The notes under the pieces were generated by a model that ran no database searches, had not been told where the DNA came from, and saw nothing but the letters and a program-made list of their open reading frames with translations. Made by a program: the position numbers and the translations under genes. Below are positions 1-5,866 of a stretch of DNA of 6,524 nucleotides, one piece after another. This DNA is from CAZGUH01 sp964529005 (GTDB taxonomy: Bacteria; Actinomycetota; Acidimicrobiia; Acidimicrobiales; Ilumatobacteraceae): NCBI GenBank assembly GCA_964529005.1, contig CAZGUH010000085.1, positions 1-6,524 of the forward strand. The letters run 5' to 3'. Position 1 is the first letter of the stretch. The number at the start of each line of letters is the position of its first letter.

Positions 1-6
1 CTAGCG

Positions 7-426
7 ATGTCGGGCGGGTTCGACGACCACGGGATGATCCGGCTCGATGAACAGGAGTGTTGGACCTTTCTTGCCGAGCGCTCGCTCGGCCGGGTCGGAT
101 TGATCCATATGTCGCGGCCGATGATCTTCCCGGTGAACTACGCGCTCGATGGGCAATCCGTGCTGTTCCGCACCGCGCCCGGCACGAAGCTCGCAATGGC
201 AGCCGCCGGAAGCTCGGCCGTGTTCGAAGTCGATGAGGCGACCGAGATGTTGGAAACCGGCGCCAGCGTCATGGTGCACGGAACACTGCAGGAAATCACC
301 GACAACGACGAGCGCGCCCGATTGGCCCGATTGCCGCTGCGGGCGTGGGCGCCTGGTGACCGCGACCACTTCGTGCGGGTGGAGCCCACGTGGGTCACCG
401 GCCGCCGCATTCCCCCACGCCGATAG
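7..426 (+). CDS. PPOX-like split-barrel protein, paralog 1 (139 aa)
   Basis: Small cytosolic protein of the pyridoxamine 5'-phosphate oxidase-like (PPOX, Pyridox_ox_2-type) superfamily. Such proteins usually dimerise as a split beta-barrel and bind FMN, F420 or heme; the substrate here is unknown. Visible family signature: EC at residues 17-18, LGRVG 27-31, FPVNY 41-45, LFRT 53-56, GTKL 59-62, FEVD 73-76, a tryptophan at 114, and the C-terminal TGRRI at 131-135. Length is normal for the family. The ATG at 7 gives a sensible start, but the frame is open to the window edge, so the gene could begin further left; an internal ATG at 34 is also possible. The gene converges on a second PPOX paralog across a 51-base gap. 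It is the most reduced of the four copies and ends in an arginine-rich tail right after TGRRI. Family assignment is firm; enzymatic role is not. Confidence 0.85.
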   Translation: MSGGFDDHGMIRLDEQECWTFLAERSLGRVGLIHMSRPMIFPVNYALDGQSVLFRTAPGTKLAMAAAGSSAVFEVDEATEMLETGASVMVHGTLQEITDNDERARLARLPLRAWAPGDRDHFVRVEPTWVTGRRIPPRR

Positions 427-477
427 CGAAGCGGCTCAACGCGCGGGCCCAGGCGACAGCCTGCGTGGACATGCGCG

Positions 478-945
478 TCAGGACATGGGCACGCCGGCGA
501 ACCAGCCCTGCAGCCCGTCGGGGAACGGCGAGGAGTCGATGCGTCTGCCGGAGATGGACGACGGCGTGATCTCGAACCACCGGTCCTTCACAGCGGTGCG
601 GTCCCAGGGTTCCACGCGCAGCGATCGCAGGCGGACCGCCACAGGATCTTGCGCATCGGTGATCTCACGGGCGATGCCGAGCACCTGCACACACCACCCC
701 GCTCGGGCGGGCACGTCGTAGCCGTCGATCTCGAACGCGACCTGCGTGCCGCCGATGTAGGACAGCAGCCCGTGTTCGCCGGTTCGGAACACCACCTGGC
801 CGTCGTCGTTGGCGGCGTAGTTCACCGGGAAGATCATCGGCTGGCCGGACGCCACGAACCCGACACGGCCCACGGCGTGCTTTGTGAGCAACATGATGCA
901 CTCACGGGTGGTGGGCGGATCGCTTGCCATCCCACTCACGCTCAT
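478..945 (-). CDS. PPOX-like split-barrel protein, paralog 2 (155 aa)
   Basis: Second PPOX-like protein, read leftward. It carries EC at residues 15-16, VGRVGF 25-30, MIFPVNY 37-43, VVFRT 51-55, VAFEID 69-74, a GW pair at 83-84, PW at 113-114 and the closing SGRRI at 132-136. Where two of the paralogs have GTKL and a third GAKL, this copy has EHGLL (57-61). The lysine often found in this loop is therefore missing, which may alter the cofactor-phosphate contact (inference). About 19 residues follow SGRRI and end with two tryptophan/phenylalanine-rich turns. The start at 945 is supported by a near-perfect Shine-Dalgarno AAGGAGG five bases upstream. It diverges from paralog 3, so the 128 bases between them must contain promoters for both. 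Cofactor and substrate cannot be deduced. Confidence 0.87.
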   Translation of the reverse strand: MSVSGMASDPPTTRECIMLLTKHAVGRVGFVASGQPMIFPVNYAANDDGQVVFRTGEHGLLSYIGGTQVAFEIDGYDVPARAGWCVQVLGIAREITDAQDPVAVRLRSLRVEPWDRTAVKDRWFEITPSSISGRRIDSSPFPDGLQGWFAGVPMS

Positions 946-1073
946 CGCGACCTCCTTCGATCTGCCGGCGGCGACCCTCGAGCGAGTCTCGCCACGGGGA
1001 GCGCGACGCGGCCGCTGGCCCAGTTCGTCTGCTCGCTGTTGGTCTGAGCCGTCTCGCCCCGCACACTAGAGCG
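946..1073. promoter_or_regulatory. Divergent intergenic region between PPOX paralogs 2 and 3
   Basis: These 128 bases separate two divergently read genes, so at least one promoter per direction is expected. On the plus strand a weak candidate is TTGGTC at 1039-1044 followed 17 bases later by CACACT at 1062-1067. That would put transcription almost at the ATG of paralog 3, fitting its poor Shine-Dalgarno and the leaderless mRNAs common in actinobacteria. The -10 match is poor. No clear operator palindrome and no DosR-like GGGAC/GTCCC dyad was found. Confidence 0.35.
951..957 (-). promoter_or_regulatory. Ribosome binding site of PPOX paralog 2
   Basis: Read on the minus strand this is AAGGAGG, followed by TCGCG and then the ATG at 945. 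This near-ideal site fixes the start at 945 rather than the internal ATG at 930. Confidence 0.8.
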
Positions 1074-1535
1074 ATGGCTGCAGCCGATCCGGGCGTCACC
1101 GAGCTCACCGCCTCCGAGTGCTGGGCCTACCTGCGCGCCGTCGACGTGGGGCGCCTGGCAGTGAGCGCCGACAACCGGCCCGACATCTTCCCGATCAACT
1201 TCGTCGTCCACGGGGACACGATCGTCTTCCGCACCAACAACGGCACGAAGCTCGCCGCCGCGGTCCTCGGCCCCGCGGTGGCGTTCGAGGTCGACGGATA
1301 CGACCGCGACGGCGGGGTCGCGTGGAGTGTGGTGGTGAAAGGCCGCGCATCCGAGGTGGAAGGCCTGCACGGGCTCTTCGCTGCGCTCCAGCTGCCCTTT
1401 TTTCCCTGGCATGCCGCGCCGAAGAACGTGTTCGTGCGGATCGAGCCGGAAGAGATCACAGGACGGCGCTTCACCGCCGTTGACTCGTCACACTGGCACG
1501 TGGACCCGCCAGCCACGCCGCTCGACGGGCCATGA
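1074..1535 (+). CDS. PPOX-like split-barrel protein, paralog 3 (153 aa)
   Basis: Third PPOX-like protein. Signature elements: SEC at residues 14-16, VGRLAV 25-30, IFPINF 38-43, IVFRT 50-54, GTKL 57-60, VAFEVDGYD 69-77, W84 followed by SVVVKG, PW at 111-112, and TGRRF at 129-133. The open frame reaches back to 924, but the ATG at 1074 places the conserved EC motif about 15 residues in, as in the other paralogs. The upstream part is arginine/proline-rich, unlike the family, and would overlap paralog 2. Only a weak GAG precedes the ATG, so the mRNA may be leaderless. About 20 residues follow TGRRF and hold a short HWHV segment (140-143) not seen in the other copies; whether it binds metal is unknown. 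A USP gene follows after 130 bases in the same direction. Probable role is flavin, F420 or heme binding linked to redox stress, by family only. Confidence 0.86.
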   Translation: MAAADPGVTELTASECWAYLRAVDVGRLAVSADNRPDIFPINFVVHGDTIVFRTNNGTKLAAAVLGPAVAFEVDGYDRDGGVAWSVVVKGRASEVEGLHGLFAALQLPFFPWHAAPKNVFVRIEPEEITGRRFTAVDSSHWHVDPPATPLDGP

Positions 1536-1579
1536 GCCTCTGCACACGTCGCGTGACCGCAACGACGTTGCCACGGGCG

Positions 1580-1606
1580 ACGGTCACCGTTCTGCGATCC
1601 ACGGTG
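1580..1606. repeat. ACGGT/ACCGT inverted-repeat cluster upstream of the USP gene
   Basis: ACGGTCACCGT at 1580-1590 is two 5-base inverted arms around one base. The right arm, extended to CACCGT (1585-1590), pairs again with ACGGTG at 1601-1606 across ten bases. The cluster lies about 60-85 bases upstream of the USP start at 1666, where an operator could sit. The arms are short for GC-rich DNA, so chance is a real alternative. Confidence 0.2.
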
Positions 1607-1665
1607 CCATCCTTGGCTGAGTCCGCCATGGCCAGCGCTCGCAGGCCCGATCCAGTGAGGAATCG

Positions 1666-2127
1666 ATGACATCACCTGATTCGCCGCAGATCTTCGTCGC
1701 AGTCGACGGCTCCCCGGGCTCAGCCGCCGCCCTGCAGTGGGCTGTGCGCGACGCCAAAGCACGCGGTGGCACGGTCACCGCGGTGATGGCGTGGACCTAC
1801 CTCGATCAACGTCCCCGCGAGGGCGCCGCCGCGTTCGACCCTCACTACGACCGAGACTCGGCCGACGCCGCGCTCCACGAGTACGTCGTGGGCGCAGTCG
1901 CCTCCGAAGACGCCGCGACGGTCGGGCGCCGCGTGATCTGCGACCTGCCCGCCAACGCGATCATCAACGCCTCCCATGAGGCCGACATCGTCGTCGTGGG
2001 CAGCCGAGGGCACGGCGGCTTCAAACGGTTGATGTTGGGATCCGTCGCTCACCAGGTGGTCACCTACAGCTGGTGTCCCGTGGTGGTCGTGCCCAGCACC
2101 CGCCCCGACGCGATCGCCGAGGAGTGA
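1666..2127 (+). CDS. Universal stress protein, single UspA domain (153 aa)
   Basis: Cytosolic universal stress protein with one UspA domain. The N-terminal strand and nucleotide-contacting aspartate are visible as FVAVDGS at residues 10-16. The ATP-binding loop is complete: G112-x2-G115, nine residues, then G125-S126, matching the G-2x-G-9x-G(S/T) pattern of ATP-binding (MJ0577-type) USPs. The closing strand CPVVVVP is at 137-143. The product should therefore bind ATP and act as a dimeric energy or stress sensor; clients are unknown. The ATG at 1666 has GAGG five bases upstream, at 1657-1660. A PPOX gene follows after only 10 bases, so the two are very likely cotranscribed and may act together. 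Length is typical. The family call is secure. Confidence 0.95.
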   Translation: MTSPDSPQIFVAVDGSPGSAAALQWAVRDAKARGGTVTAVMAWTYLDQRPREGAAAFDPHYDRDSADAALHEYVVGAVASEDAATVGRRVICDLPANAIINASHEADIVVVGSRGHGGFKRLMLGSVAHQVVTYSWCPVVVVPSTRPDAIAEE

Positions 2128-2137
2128 ACGACCTGCC

Positions 2138-2605
2138 GTGAGCGACACCGCGCAACCGAGCGACCCCGGAACAGGGCCCGCCGACACCGAACTGCTCGAG
2201 ATGCCTGTCGACGAATGCATCCGACTGCTCGGCACGGTCTCGATCGGCCGGCTCGCAGTCGGGCGCGGTGACGACCCCCCGCTGGTCGTGCCCGTGAACT
2301 ACATCCTCGACGACGACATGATCGTCTTTCGCACCGATCCGGGCGCCAAGCTCGACTTGCTGCGCGAGAACGCCGTCAGCTTCCAAGTCGACGCCATCGA
2401 CCCGTATCACCGCACCGGTTGGAGCGTCCTGGTGCGCGGCGTGGCCCGCGAGACGACCGAGACTCCCACCGGCCGCAGCCTGCAACCGTGGGCCGGCGGC
2501 CCCAAGGCGCACTGGATCAGCCTCCCGACCACGAATGTCACCGGCCGACGAATCAAGCTCGCCGAGTTCCCAGACGCCCGAGAGAGCCGCCGCGGGTACC
2601 TGTAG
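2138..2605 (+). CDS. PPOX-like split-barrel protein, paralog 4 (155 aa), GTG start
   Basis: Fourth PPOX-like protein, probably in an operon with the USP gene ending 10 bases before it. Conserved elements: DEC at residues 25-27, IGRLAV 36-41, VVPVNY 50-55, IVFRT 62-66, GAKL 69-72, VSFQVD 80-85, GWSVLVRG 94-101, PW 117-118 and TGRRI at 134-138. It has VVPVN where the other three have IFP[VI]N, and about ten extra residues at the N-terminus. I start it at GTG 2138. The purine-rich GAGGAG at 2119-2124 overlaps the end of the USP gene and is 13 bases away, longer than ideal, so translational coupling to the USP gene is plausible. An ATG at codon 22 (2201) is the alternative but would leave only four residues before the EC motif. 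It converges on the phosphofructokinase gene with nine bases between the stop codons. Confidence 0.85.
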   Translation: MSDTAQPSDPGTGPADTELLEMPVDECIRLLGTVSIGRLAVGRGDDPPLVVPVNYILDDDMIVFRTDPGAKLDLLRENAVSFQVDAIDPYHRTGWSVLVRGVARETTETPTGRSLQPWAGGPKAHWISLPTTNVTGRRIKLAEFPDARESRRGYL

Positions 2606-2614
2606 AGCACCTGG

Positions 2615-3583
2615 TCAGGCAAGCAACTCGGCAGCGGCGATCATGCGATGATCGAGCGTCCGCTCCGTTACTTCCAGGAGGTTGTAGGGGACCCGCACGA
2701 CGTCGGCGCGCCGTTGACCGATGAACATCCCATGCTCGCCATCGGCGACGGCTGCCACGGCGTCGATGCCCCACAGTGCCGCGAGGATGCGGTCCGCCGC
2801 CGTTGGCGGTCCACCGCGTTGGAGGTGCCCGAGCACACTCACACGACACTCCAGACCGAGCGCCTCGCTCACACGGCCTGCCAGCCGCGGTGTGCCATCC
2901 GCATGGGCGCCTTCGGCGACCACGACGATCACCGACCTCTTGCCCGCCGCGAGATGGTCCGCGATCCGGGACGTGAGCGATTCGTCCGACACTGCCGACT
3001 CGGGAACGAGGATCGCCTCGGCTCCACCAGCAAGCCCGGCGGCCAAGGCAAGCGCGCCGCAGCGGCGGCCCATCACCTCGACGAAGTGCAGCATTCCGTG
3101 CGACGTCGCGGTGTCGCGTACACGATCGATCGCCTCCAGCGCGGTGTTGACCGCCGTGTCAAAGCCCACGGTGACGTCCGTGCCGGCGACGTCGTTGTCG
3201 ATGGTGCCAGGGATACCGACGGTGGGTGGCCCTCCGGCAGCCTCCAGCGCAGCGCCGCCACGGAACGTCCCGTCTCCGCCGATCAACACCACAGCGTTGA
3301 CATGATGCGCGTCCAACACCCGGACTGCGTCTGCCAGGCCATCGGCCGTTCGCATGCGGGCGCTGCGTGACGTCCCGAGGATCGTTCCGCCTCGATGCAC
3401 GATATTGACGATCGCGGGGCGGTCGAGGGCAACGAAGTCCCCGCTGAAGAGGCCCTCGAACCCGTGCTGCACGCCGACCACATCGAAGCAGCGATCAAGA
3501 GCGGCCCGCACAACGGATCGGATGCACGCGTTCATCCCCGGCGCGTCACCCCCACTGGTCAACACCGCCAAGCGCTTCACCAC
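2615..3583 (-). CDS. pfkA: ATP-dependent 6-phosphofructokinase, PfkA family (322 aa)
   Basis: Phosphorylates fructose 6-phosphate to fructose 1,6-bisphosphate, the committed step of glycolysis, in the cytosol. PfkA-fold landmarks appear in order (numbered from GTG 3583): TSGGDAPGMN 9-18, GGDG 102-105, PGTIDND 125-131 with catalytic Asp129, RVRDT 154-158, MGRRCG 171-176, AEG 223-225 with the sugar-contacting glutamate, and GHLQRGG 252-258. GGDG and PGTIDND carry glycines where PPi-dependent enzymes have Asp and Lys, so ATP is the expected donor. Arginines matching E. coli PfkA effector-site Arg21, Arg25, Arg54 and Arg154 are present, suggesting allosteric control survives. Length matches E. 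coli PfkA (320 aa). The frame extends to a TTG at 3607, but GTG 3583 follows a good Shine-Dalgarno and gives the family's usual N-terminus; the adjacent GTG at 3580 is equally possible. It lies 51 bases downstream of the tandem USP gene, probably in its operon. Confidence 0.95.
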   Translation of the reverse strand: MVKRLAVLTSGGDAPGMNACIRSVVRAALDRCFDVVGVQHGFEGLFSGDFVALDRPAIVNIVHRGGTILGTSRSARMRTADGLADAVRVLDAHHVNAVVLIGGDGTFRGGAALEAAGGPPTVGIPGTIDNDVAGTDVTVGFDTAVNTALEAIDRVRDTATSHGMLHFVEVMGRRCGALALAAGLAGGAEAILVPESAVSDESLTSRIADHLAAGKRSVIVVVAEGAHADGTPRLAGRVSEALGLECRVSVLGHLQRGGPPTAADRILAALWGIDAVAAVADGEHGMFIGQRRADVVRVPYNLLEVTERTLDHRMIAAAELLA

Positions 3584-3585
3584 CG

Positions 3586-3595
3586 CTCCCTTCCT
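3586..3595 (-). promoter_or_regulatory. Ribosome binding site deciding the pfkA start
   Basis: On the minus strand this reads AGGAAGGGAG, followed by CG and two consecutive GTG codons (3583 and 3580). The AGGAAGG core sits five and eight bases from them, so either GTG can be used. The upstream in-frame TTG at 3607 would place this purine tract inside the gene and is less likely. Confidence 0.65.
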
Positions 3596-3634
3596 GAATG
3601 AGACCAATTGTTCGCGCAGGTTCGACCCGACAAG

Positions 3635-4423
3635 TCAAAGGTCCGTGGTGCGCGGTGCGACGTTCGAGACCAGGATTGGGCAGCGGGCGCTTCGGAGCAC
3701 ATTCAGCGCAACGCTCCCCGCGAACAGCCGCTCCACCCTGCCGAGACCGTGTGTGGCCATGGCCCCGATCAGCGTGTCCGGTGTGTCGAAGGCTTCGAGG
3801 AGGGCGCGTCGCACGTCACTGCTCTCGATGAACTCGATTGAGGACTCCACCTTCGAGCCCGTGGCCCTGAGGGTCAGGTCGTGGAGGTATCTGCGTTCGT
3901 AGGTTGTCGGCGCGGGATTCGCCACGAAGAGGAACTGGACGCGTGCTCTGAGTGAGACGGCAAGCCCCGCGGCGGACGCGACGATGGACTCCGCGGCCGA
4001 CTTCCCATCGACCGCCACCTTCACGATGGAACCGTCAAGACGTGTCCGGCACTGAGGTCCGATCGCGAGCAGGGGATGTCGGCTGTACCGGATCACGTCC
4101 GCGCCGACTGATCCCAACAGCACCTCACCGACCGCGTGCCGGGCGGTCGTGCCCAGGCAGAGAAGCGCTCCAGCCACGCCCCCCAGGTGCGCGACCTGCT
4201 GAGCGACCGGCCGCCCGTCATCGGTGATCACGCGTGCGATGACCATCGGCCCGAGGCCACGGGCCAGTTCGTTCAGCGCGGCACGGTTCCGCTCCTCCAG
4301 ACCGGGGCTCACAACGGCGGCCAATTCGCATCGCGCGCCGATTGAGCGCGCGAACTCGACACCGACCGTGACGGCACGCGTCTCGAAAGGGTCGTTCACC
4401 GCGACAATGATCCTGTCGTACAT
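3635..4423 (-). CDS. Tandem universal stress protein, two UspA domains (262 aa)
   Basis: Two UspA domains in one chain, roughly residues 1-125 and 131-257. Domain 1 opens with RIIVAVND (4-11) and has the loop G91-T-T-A94, nine residues, G104-S105. Domain 2 opens with IVKVAVDG (133-140) and has A223-T-H-G226, nine residues, G236-S237, closing with CPILVS (248-253). Spacing of the ATP-loop pattern is kept in both, but each has lost one glycine of the first pair: the second in domain 1, the first in domain 2. Nucleotide binding may therefore be weakened or restricted to domain 2. The frame extends to 4516, but the ATG at 4423 gives the normal N-terminus and has AGGA eight bases upstream (4432-4435); ATG 4432 is the alternative. 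It is first of a leftward pair with pfkA and diverges from the baeRF gene. M. tuberculosis Rv2028c is a similar tandem USP encoded beside pfkB. Confidence 0.93.
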   Translation of the reverse strand: MYDRIIVAVNDPFETRAVTVGVEFARSIGARCELAAVVSPGLEERNRAALNELARGLGPMVIARVITDDGRPVAQQVAHLGGVAGALLCLGTTARHAVGEVLLGSVGADVIRYSRHPLLAIGPQCRTRLDGSIVKVAVDGKSAAESIVASAAGLAVSLRARVQFLFVANPAPTTYERRYLHDLTLRATGSKVESSIEFIESSDVRRALLEAFDTPDTLIGAMATHGLGRVERLFAGSVALNVLRSARCPILVSNVAPRTTDL

Positions 4424-4467
4424 CGCGTGCATCCTGTCGGCAAAGGTCAGTGCTTGGCGCAACACCA

Positions 4468-4484
4468 ATGGCGGCCGGCGCCAT
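4468..4484. repeat. Palindrome ATGGCG-N5-CGCCAT upstream of the tandem USP gene
   Basis: Six-base perfect inverted arms, ATGGCG and CGCCAT, flank GCCGG. The site is 45-61 bases before the USP ATG at 4423, a position suiting a repressor or activator site. A second palindrome lies about 30 bases further away. Function is inferred only from symmetry and position. Confidence 0.3.
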
Positions 4485-4512
4485 CGTGGCCCACCAGATG
4501 CAGCCGAGCGGG

Positions 4513-4527
4513 CCATCGCGTCGATGG
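4513..4527. repeat. Palindrome CCATCG-N3-CGATGG in the divergent region
   Basis: Six-base perfect inverted arms, CCATCG and CGATGG, flank CGT. It shares the heptamer GCCATCG (4512-4518) with the neighbouring palindrome's edge (4480-4486). The two copies are 32 bases apart in the same orientation, close to three helical turns. This could be a paired operator, but chance in GC-rich sequence is possible. Confidence 0.3.
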
Positions 4528-4744
4528 GCGGACCCAGCGCTGCGCCTGGCCCGCGGTCGTAATCCCTTGTCGGGCGCCACGCGGCGCGAACGGGGCTCGA
4601 CGCCCCCGGCGTGCGGGCCGACGCTGGGCCGCGGCACCGATTCCGACTGGGCCTCCCGGATGGGGTTCGCTGGGCATGTGGAGGTGGACGCGGCGATACC
4701 GTAGGGTCGCCACACGTTCAGGCCTACGCGCGATGTGGATCGTC

Positions 4745-4752
4745 GAGGAGGG
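4745..4752 (+). promoter_or_regulatory. Ribosome binding site deciding the baeRF start
   Basis: GAGGAGGG followed by seven bases and GTG at 4760. This strong site favours GTG 4760 over the in-frame ATG at 4733, which has no purine-rich tract at a useful distance and would place this site inside the gene. Confidence 0.7.
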
Positions 4753-4759
4753 TTCGGTC

Positions 4760-5866
4760 GTGTACGTCGACTTGCCATCGAGAGCCGAGGTTCGCTCCCT
4801 GGTCCAGGTGGCCGACAGGGCCTGCGTGTCGATCTACATGCCCACCACCCCGCGATCGGATGACGCGGCCGGGGAGAGGATCGCGTTCAAGACGTTGGCG
4901 TCGGACGCGATCGCCCAGCTCAGGGCGGCGGGAGCCAACAAGCGCGACATCGCCGCATTCGCCGACGCGTTCGCCGAGCTGGAGGACGACGCAGTCTTCT
5001 GGCGGCATCAGGCCAACAGCGTGGCCGTCTTGGCGACGGCCGACGAGGTGCGCTCCTACCGGCTCGCCAACCGTCTGAAAGCTGGGGTGTCGGTGTCGGA
5101 CCGATTCCTGCTCAAGCCGCTGCTGCGCGCCGTGACCTTTCCCAACGCCGCGTTCGTGCTCGCGCTGTCGCAGGGTTCGGTGCGGCTGCTGGAGATCGGC
5201 GGCGACGACGGCCCGTTCGAGGTGGACGTGGCGGGTCTCCCGGCTGATCTCGACAGCTTCCTCGAGACCGTCCCCGGCGCGGAGGGTGCTGCCGGGTTTG
5301 GCGTGCTCAGCCCGGAGGGGCGGACCTCGCGGTTGCGCAAGTACGCCCGCCAGGTCGATCGCGCTGTTCGTGACGCGGTGCGCGGCCACGACATCCCTGT
5401 CGTCTTGGCCGCCGTCGAGCCGCTGGCGAGCGTCTTTCGCTCCGTGTCGACGTTGACCAACCTGGCCGACGAGGTGATCCCAGGAAGCCCGGCGCAGACG
5501 CCGGATCACGAGTTGGCCGCCGCGGCCCGCCGCGTGCTGGACGCGCTCTACGCCGCCGAGATCCGCGAGCTCGGCGACATGTTCTCGGTTCGCGTCGGCC
5601 AGGGCCGGACCGCGACAGATCTCGCCGACATCGCCAAGTCGGCGACGTATGGCGCGGTGGAGGTCCTCCTCGTTGACATCGACCGCGTGGTTCCAGGGCG
5701 TGTCAGCAACGACGGGGAGGTGTCCTACAGCGACGAACCGGGTTCGTACGGGGTCGTCGACGAGATCGCCCGCCGCGTGCTGCTCAACGATGGTCGCGTC
5801 GCCGCGGTCCGCGCCGACGAAGTCCCCGGGGGAGGCGAAGCCGCCGCCATCCTCCGGTACGCATAG
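4760..5866 (+). CDS. baeRF-family (bacterial eRF1-like) protein, probably family 3 (368 aa)
   Basis: Bacterial relative of archaeal/eukaryotic peptide-release factor 1, closest by recalled pattern to baeRF family 3. Members are predicted ribosome-associated factors in rescue, quality control or stress; few have been tested. Domain 1 (about 1-125) has VSIYMPT at 23-29, VFWRHQ 79-84, a YRL strand 100-102 and RFLLKPLL 115-122. The central eRF1-like region (about 128-238) has FVLALSQGSVRLLE 132-145 and ends with LAAVEPLASVFR 216-227. The C-terminal L7Ae-like part (about 240-368) has YGAVEVLLVDID 297-308 and IARRVLLNDGRVAAV 336-350. No GGQ peptidyl-hydrolysis tripeptide is present; the corresponding stretch (about 172-192) is also without the HGxG often seen in this family. 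Hence classical termination activity is unlikely. GTG 4760 is chosen from its Shine-Dalgarno and the usual N-terminus. An Hsp20 gene follows after 177 bases. Confidence 0.8.
   Translation: MYVDLPSRAEVRSLVQVADRACVSIYMPTTPRSDDAAGERIAFKTLASDAIAQLRAAGANKRDIAAFADAFAELEDDAVFWRHQANSVAVLATADEVRSYRLANRLKAGVSVSDRFLLKPLLRAVTFPNAAFVLALSQGSVRLLEIGGDDGPFEVDVAGLPADLDSFLETVPGAEGAAGFGVLSPEGRTSRLRKYARQVDRAVRDAVRGHDIPVVLAAVEPLASVFRSVSTLTNLADEVIPGSPAQTPDHELAAAARRVLDALYAAEIRELGDMFSVRVGQGRTATDLADIAKSATYGAVEVLLVDIDRVVPGRVSNDGEVSYSDEPGSYGVVDEIARRVLLNDGRVAAVRADEVPGGGEAAAILRYA

Larger units (their letters stand above)
4424..4759. promoter_or_regulatory. 336-base gene-free divergent region between the tandem USP and baeRF genes
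   Basis: Both flanking genes are read outward, so promoters for the USP-pfkA pair and for the baeRF gene must lie here. Open frames crossing it are arginine/proline/alanine-rich, lack a good ribosome binding site and resemble no family I know, so I call no gene. Two short palindromes and a repeated GCCATCG lie at the USP side. On the baeRF side TACCGT (4697-4702) and TAGGGT (4702-4707) have a TA...T layout like a -10 element, but neither has a convincing -35. No RNA gene or T-run terminator was recognised. Confidence 0.45.

Noticed and set aside
450..463. Hairpin CAGGC-GACA-GCCTG between the convergent PPOX paralogs 1 and 2, as a terminator
   Set aside because: Only a five-base stem with no T-run on either strand; position is suitable but the signal is too weak to call.
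924..1073. N-terminal extension of PPOX paralog 3 back to the ATG at 924
   Set aside because: The extra 50 residues are Arg/Pro-rich and unlike the family, and they would overlap the start of paralog 2. The ATG at 1074 places the conserved motifs as in the other copies.
2648..3370. A 240-codon plus-strand frame opposite pfkA
   Set aside because: No family resemblance or ribosome binding site; the opposite strand encodes a complete phosphofructokinase.
3607..3638. Internal promoter for pfkA: TTGACT (3638-3633) and AACAAT (3612-3607) on the minus strand
   Set aside because: The two elements are 20 bases apart, too long for a standard promoter. The alternative -35 TTGTCG gives only 15. The USP-pfkA gap of 51 bases fits an operon without it.
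4450..4704. Small plus-strand frame in the 4424-4759 gap as a hypothetical gene
   Set aside because: No ribosome binding site, composition typical of chance GC-rich frames, and several overlapping frames look equally open.
946..4759. DosR-type operators (GGGAC...GTCCC dyads) in intergenic regions
   Set aside because: GGGAC or GTCCC occur only inside coding regions and never as a dyad, so direct DosR-type control is not supported.
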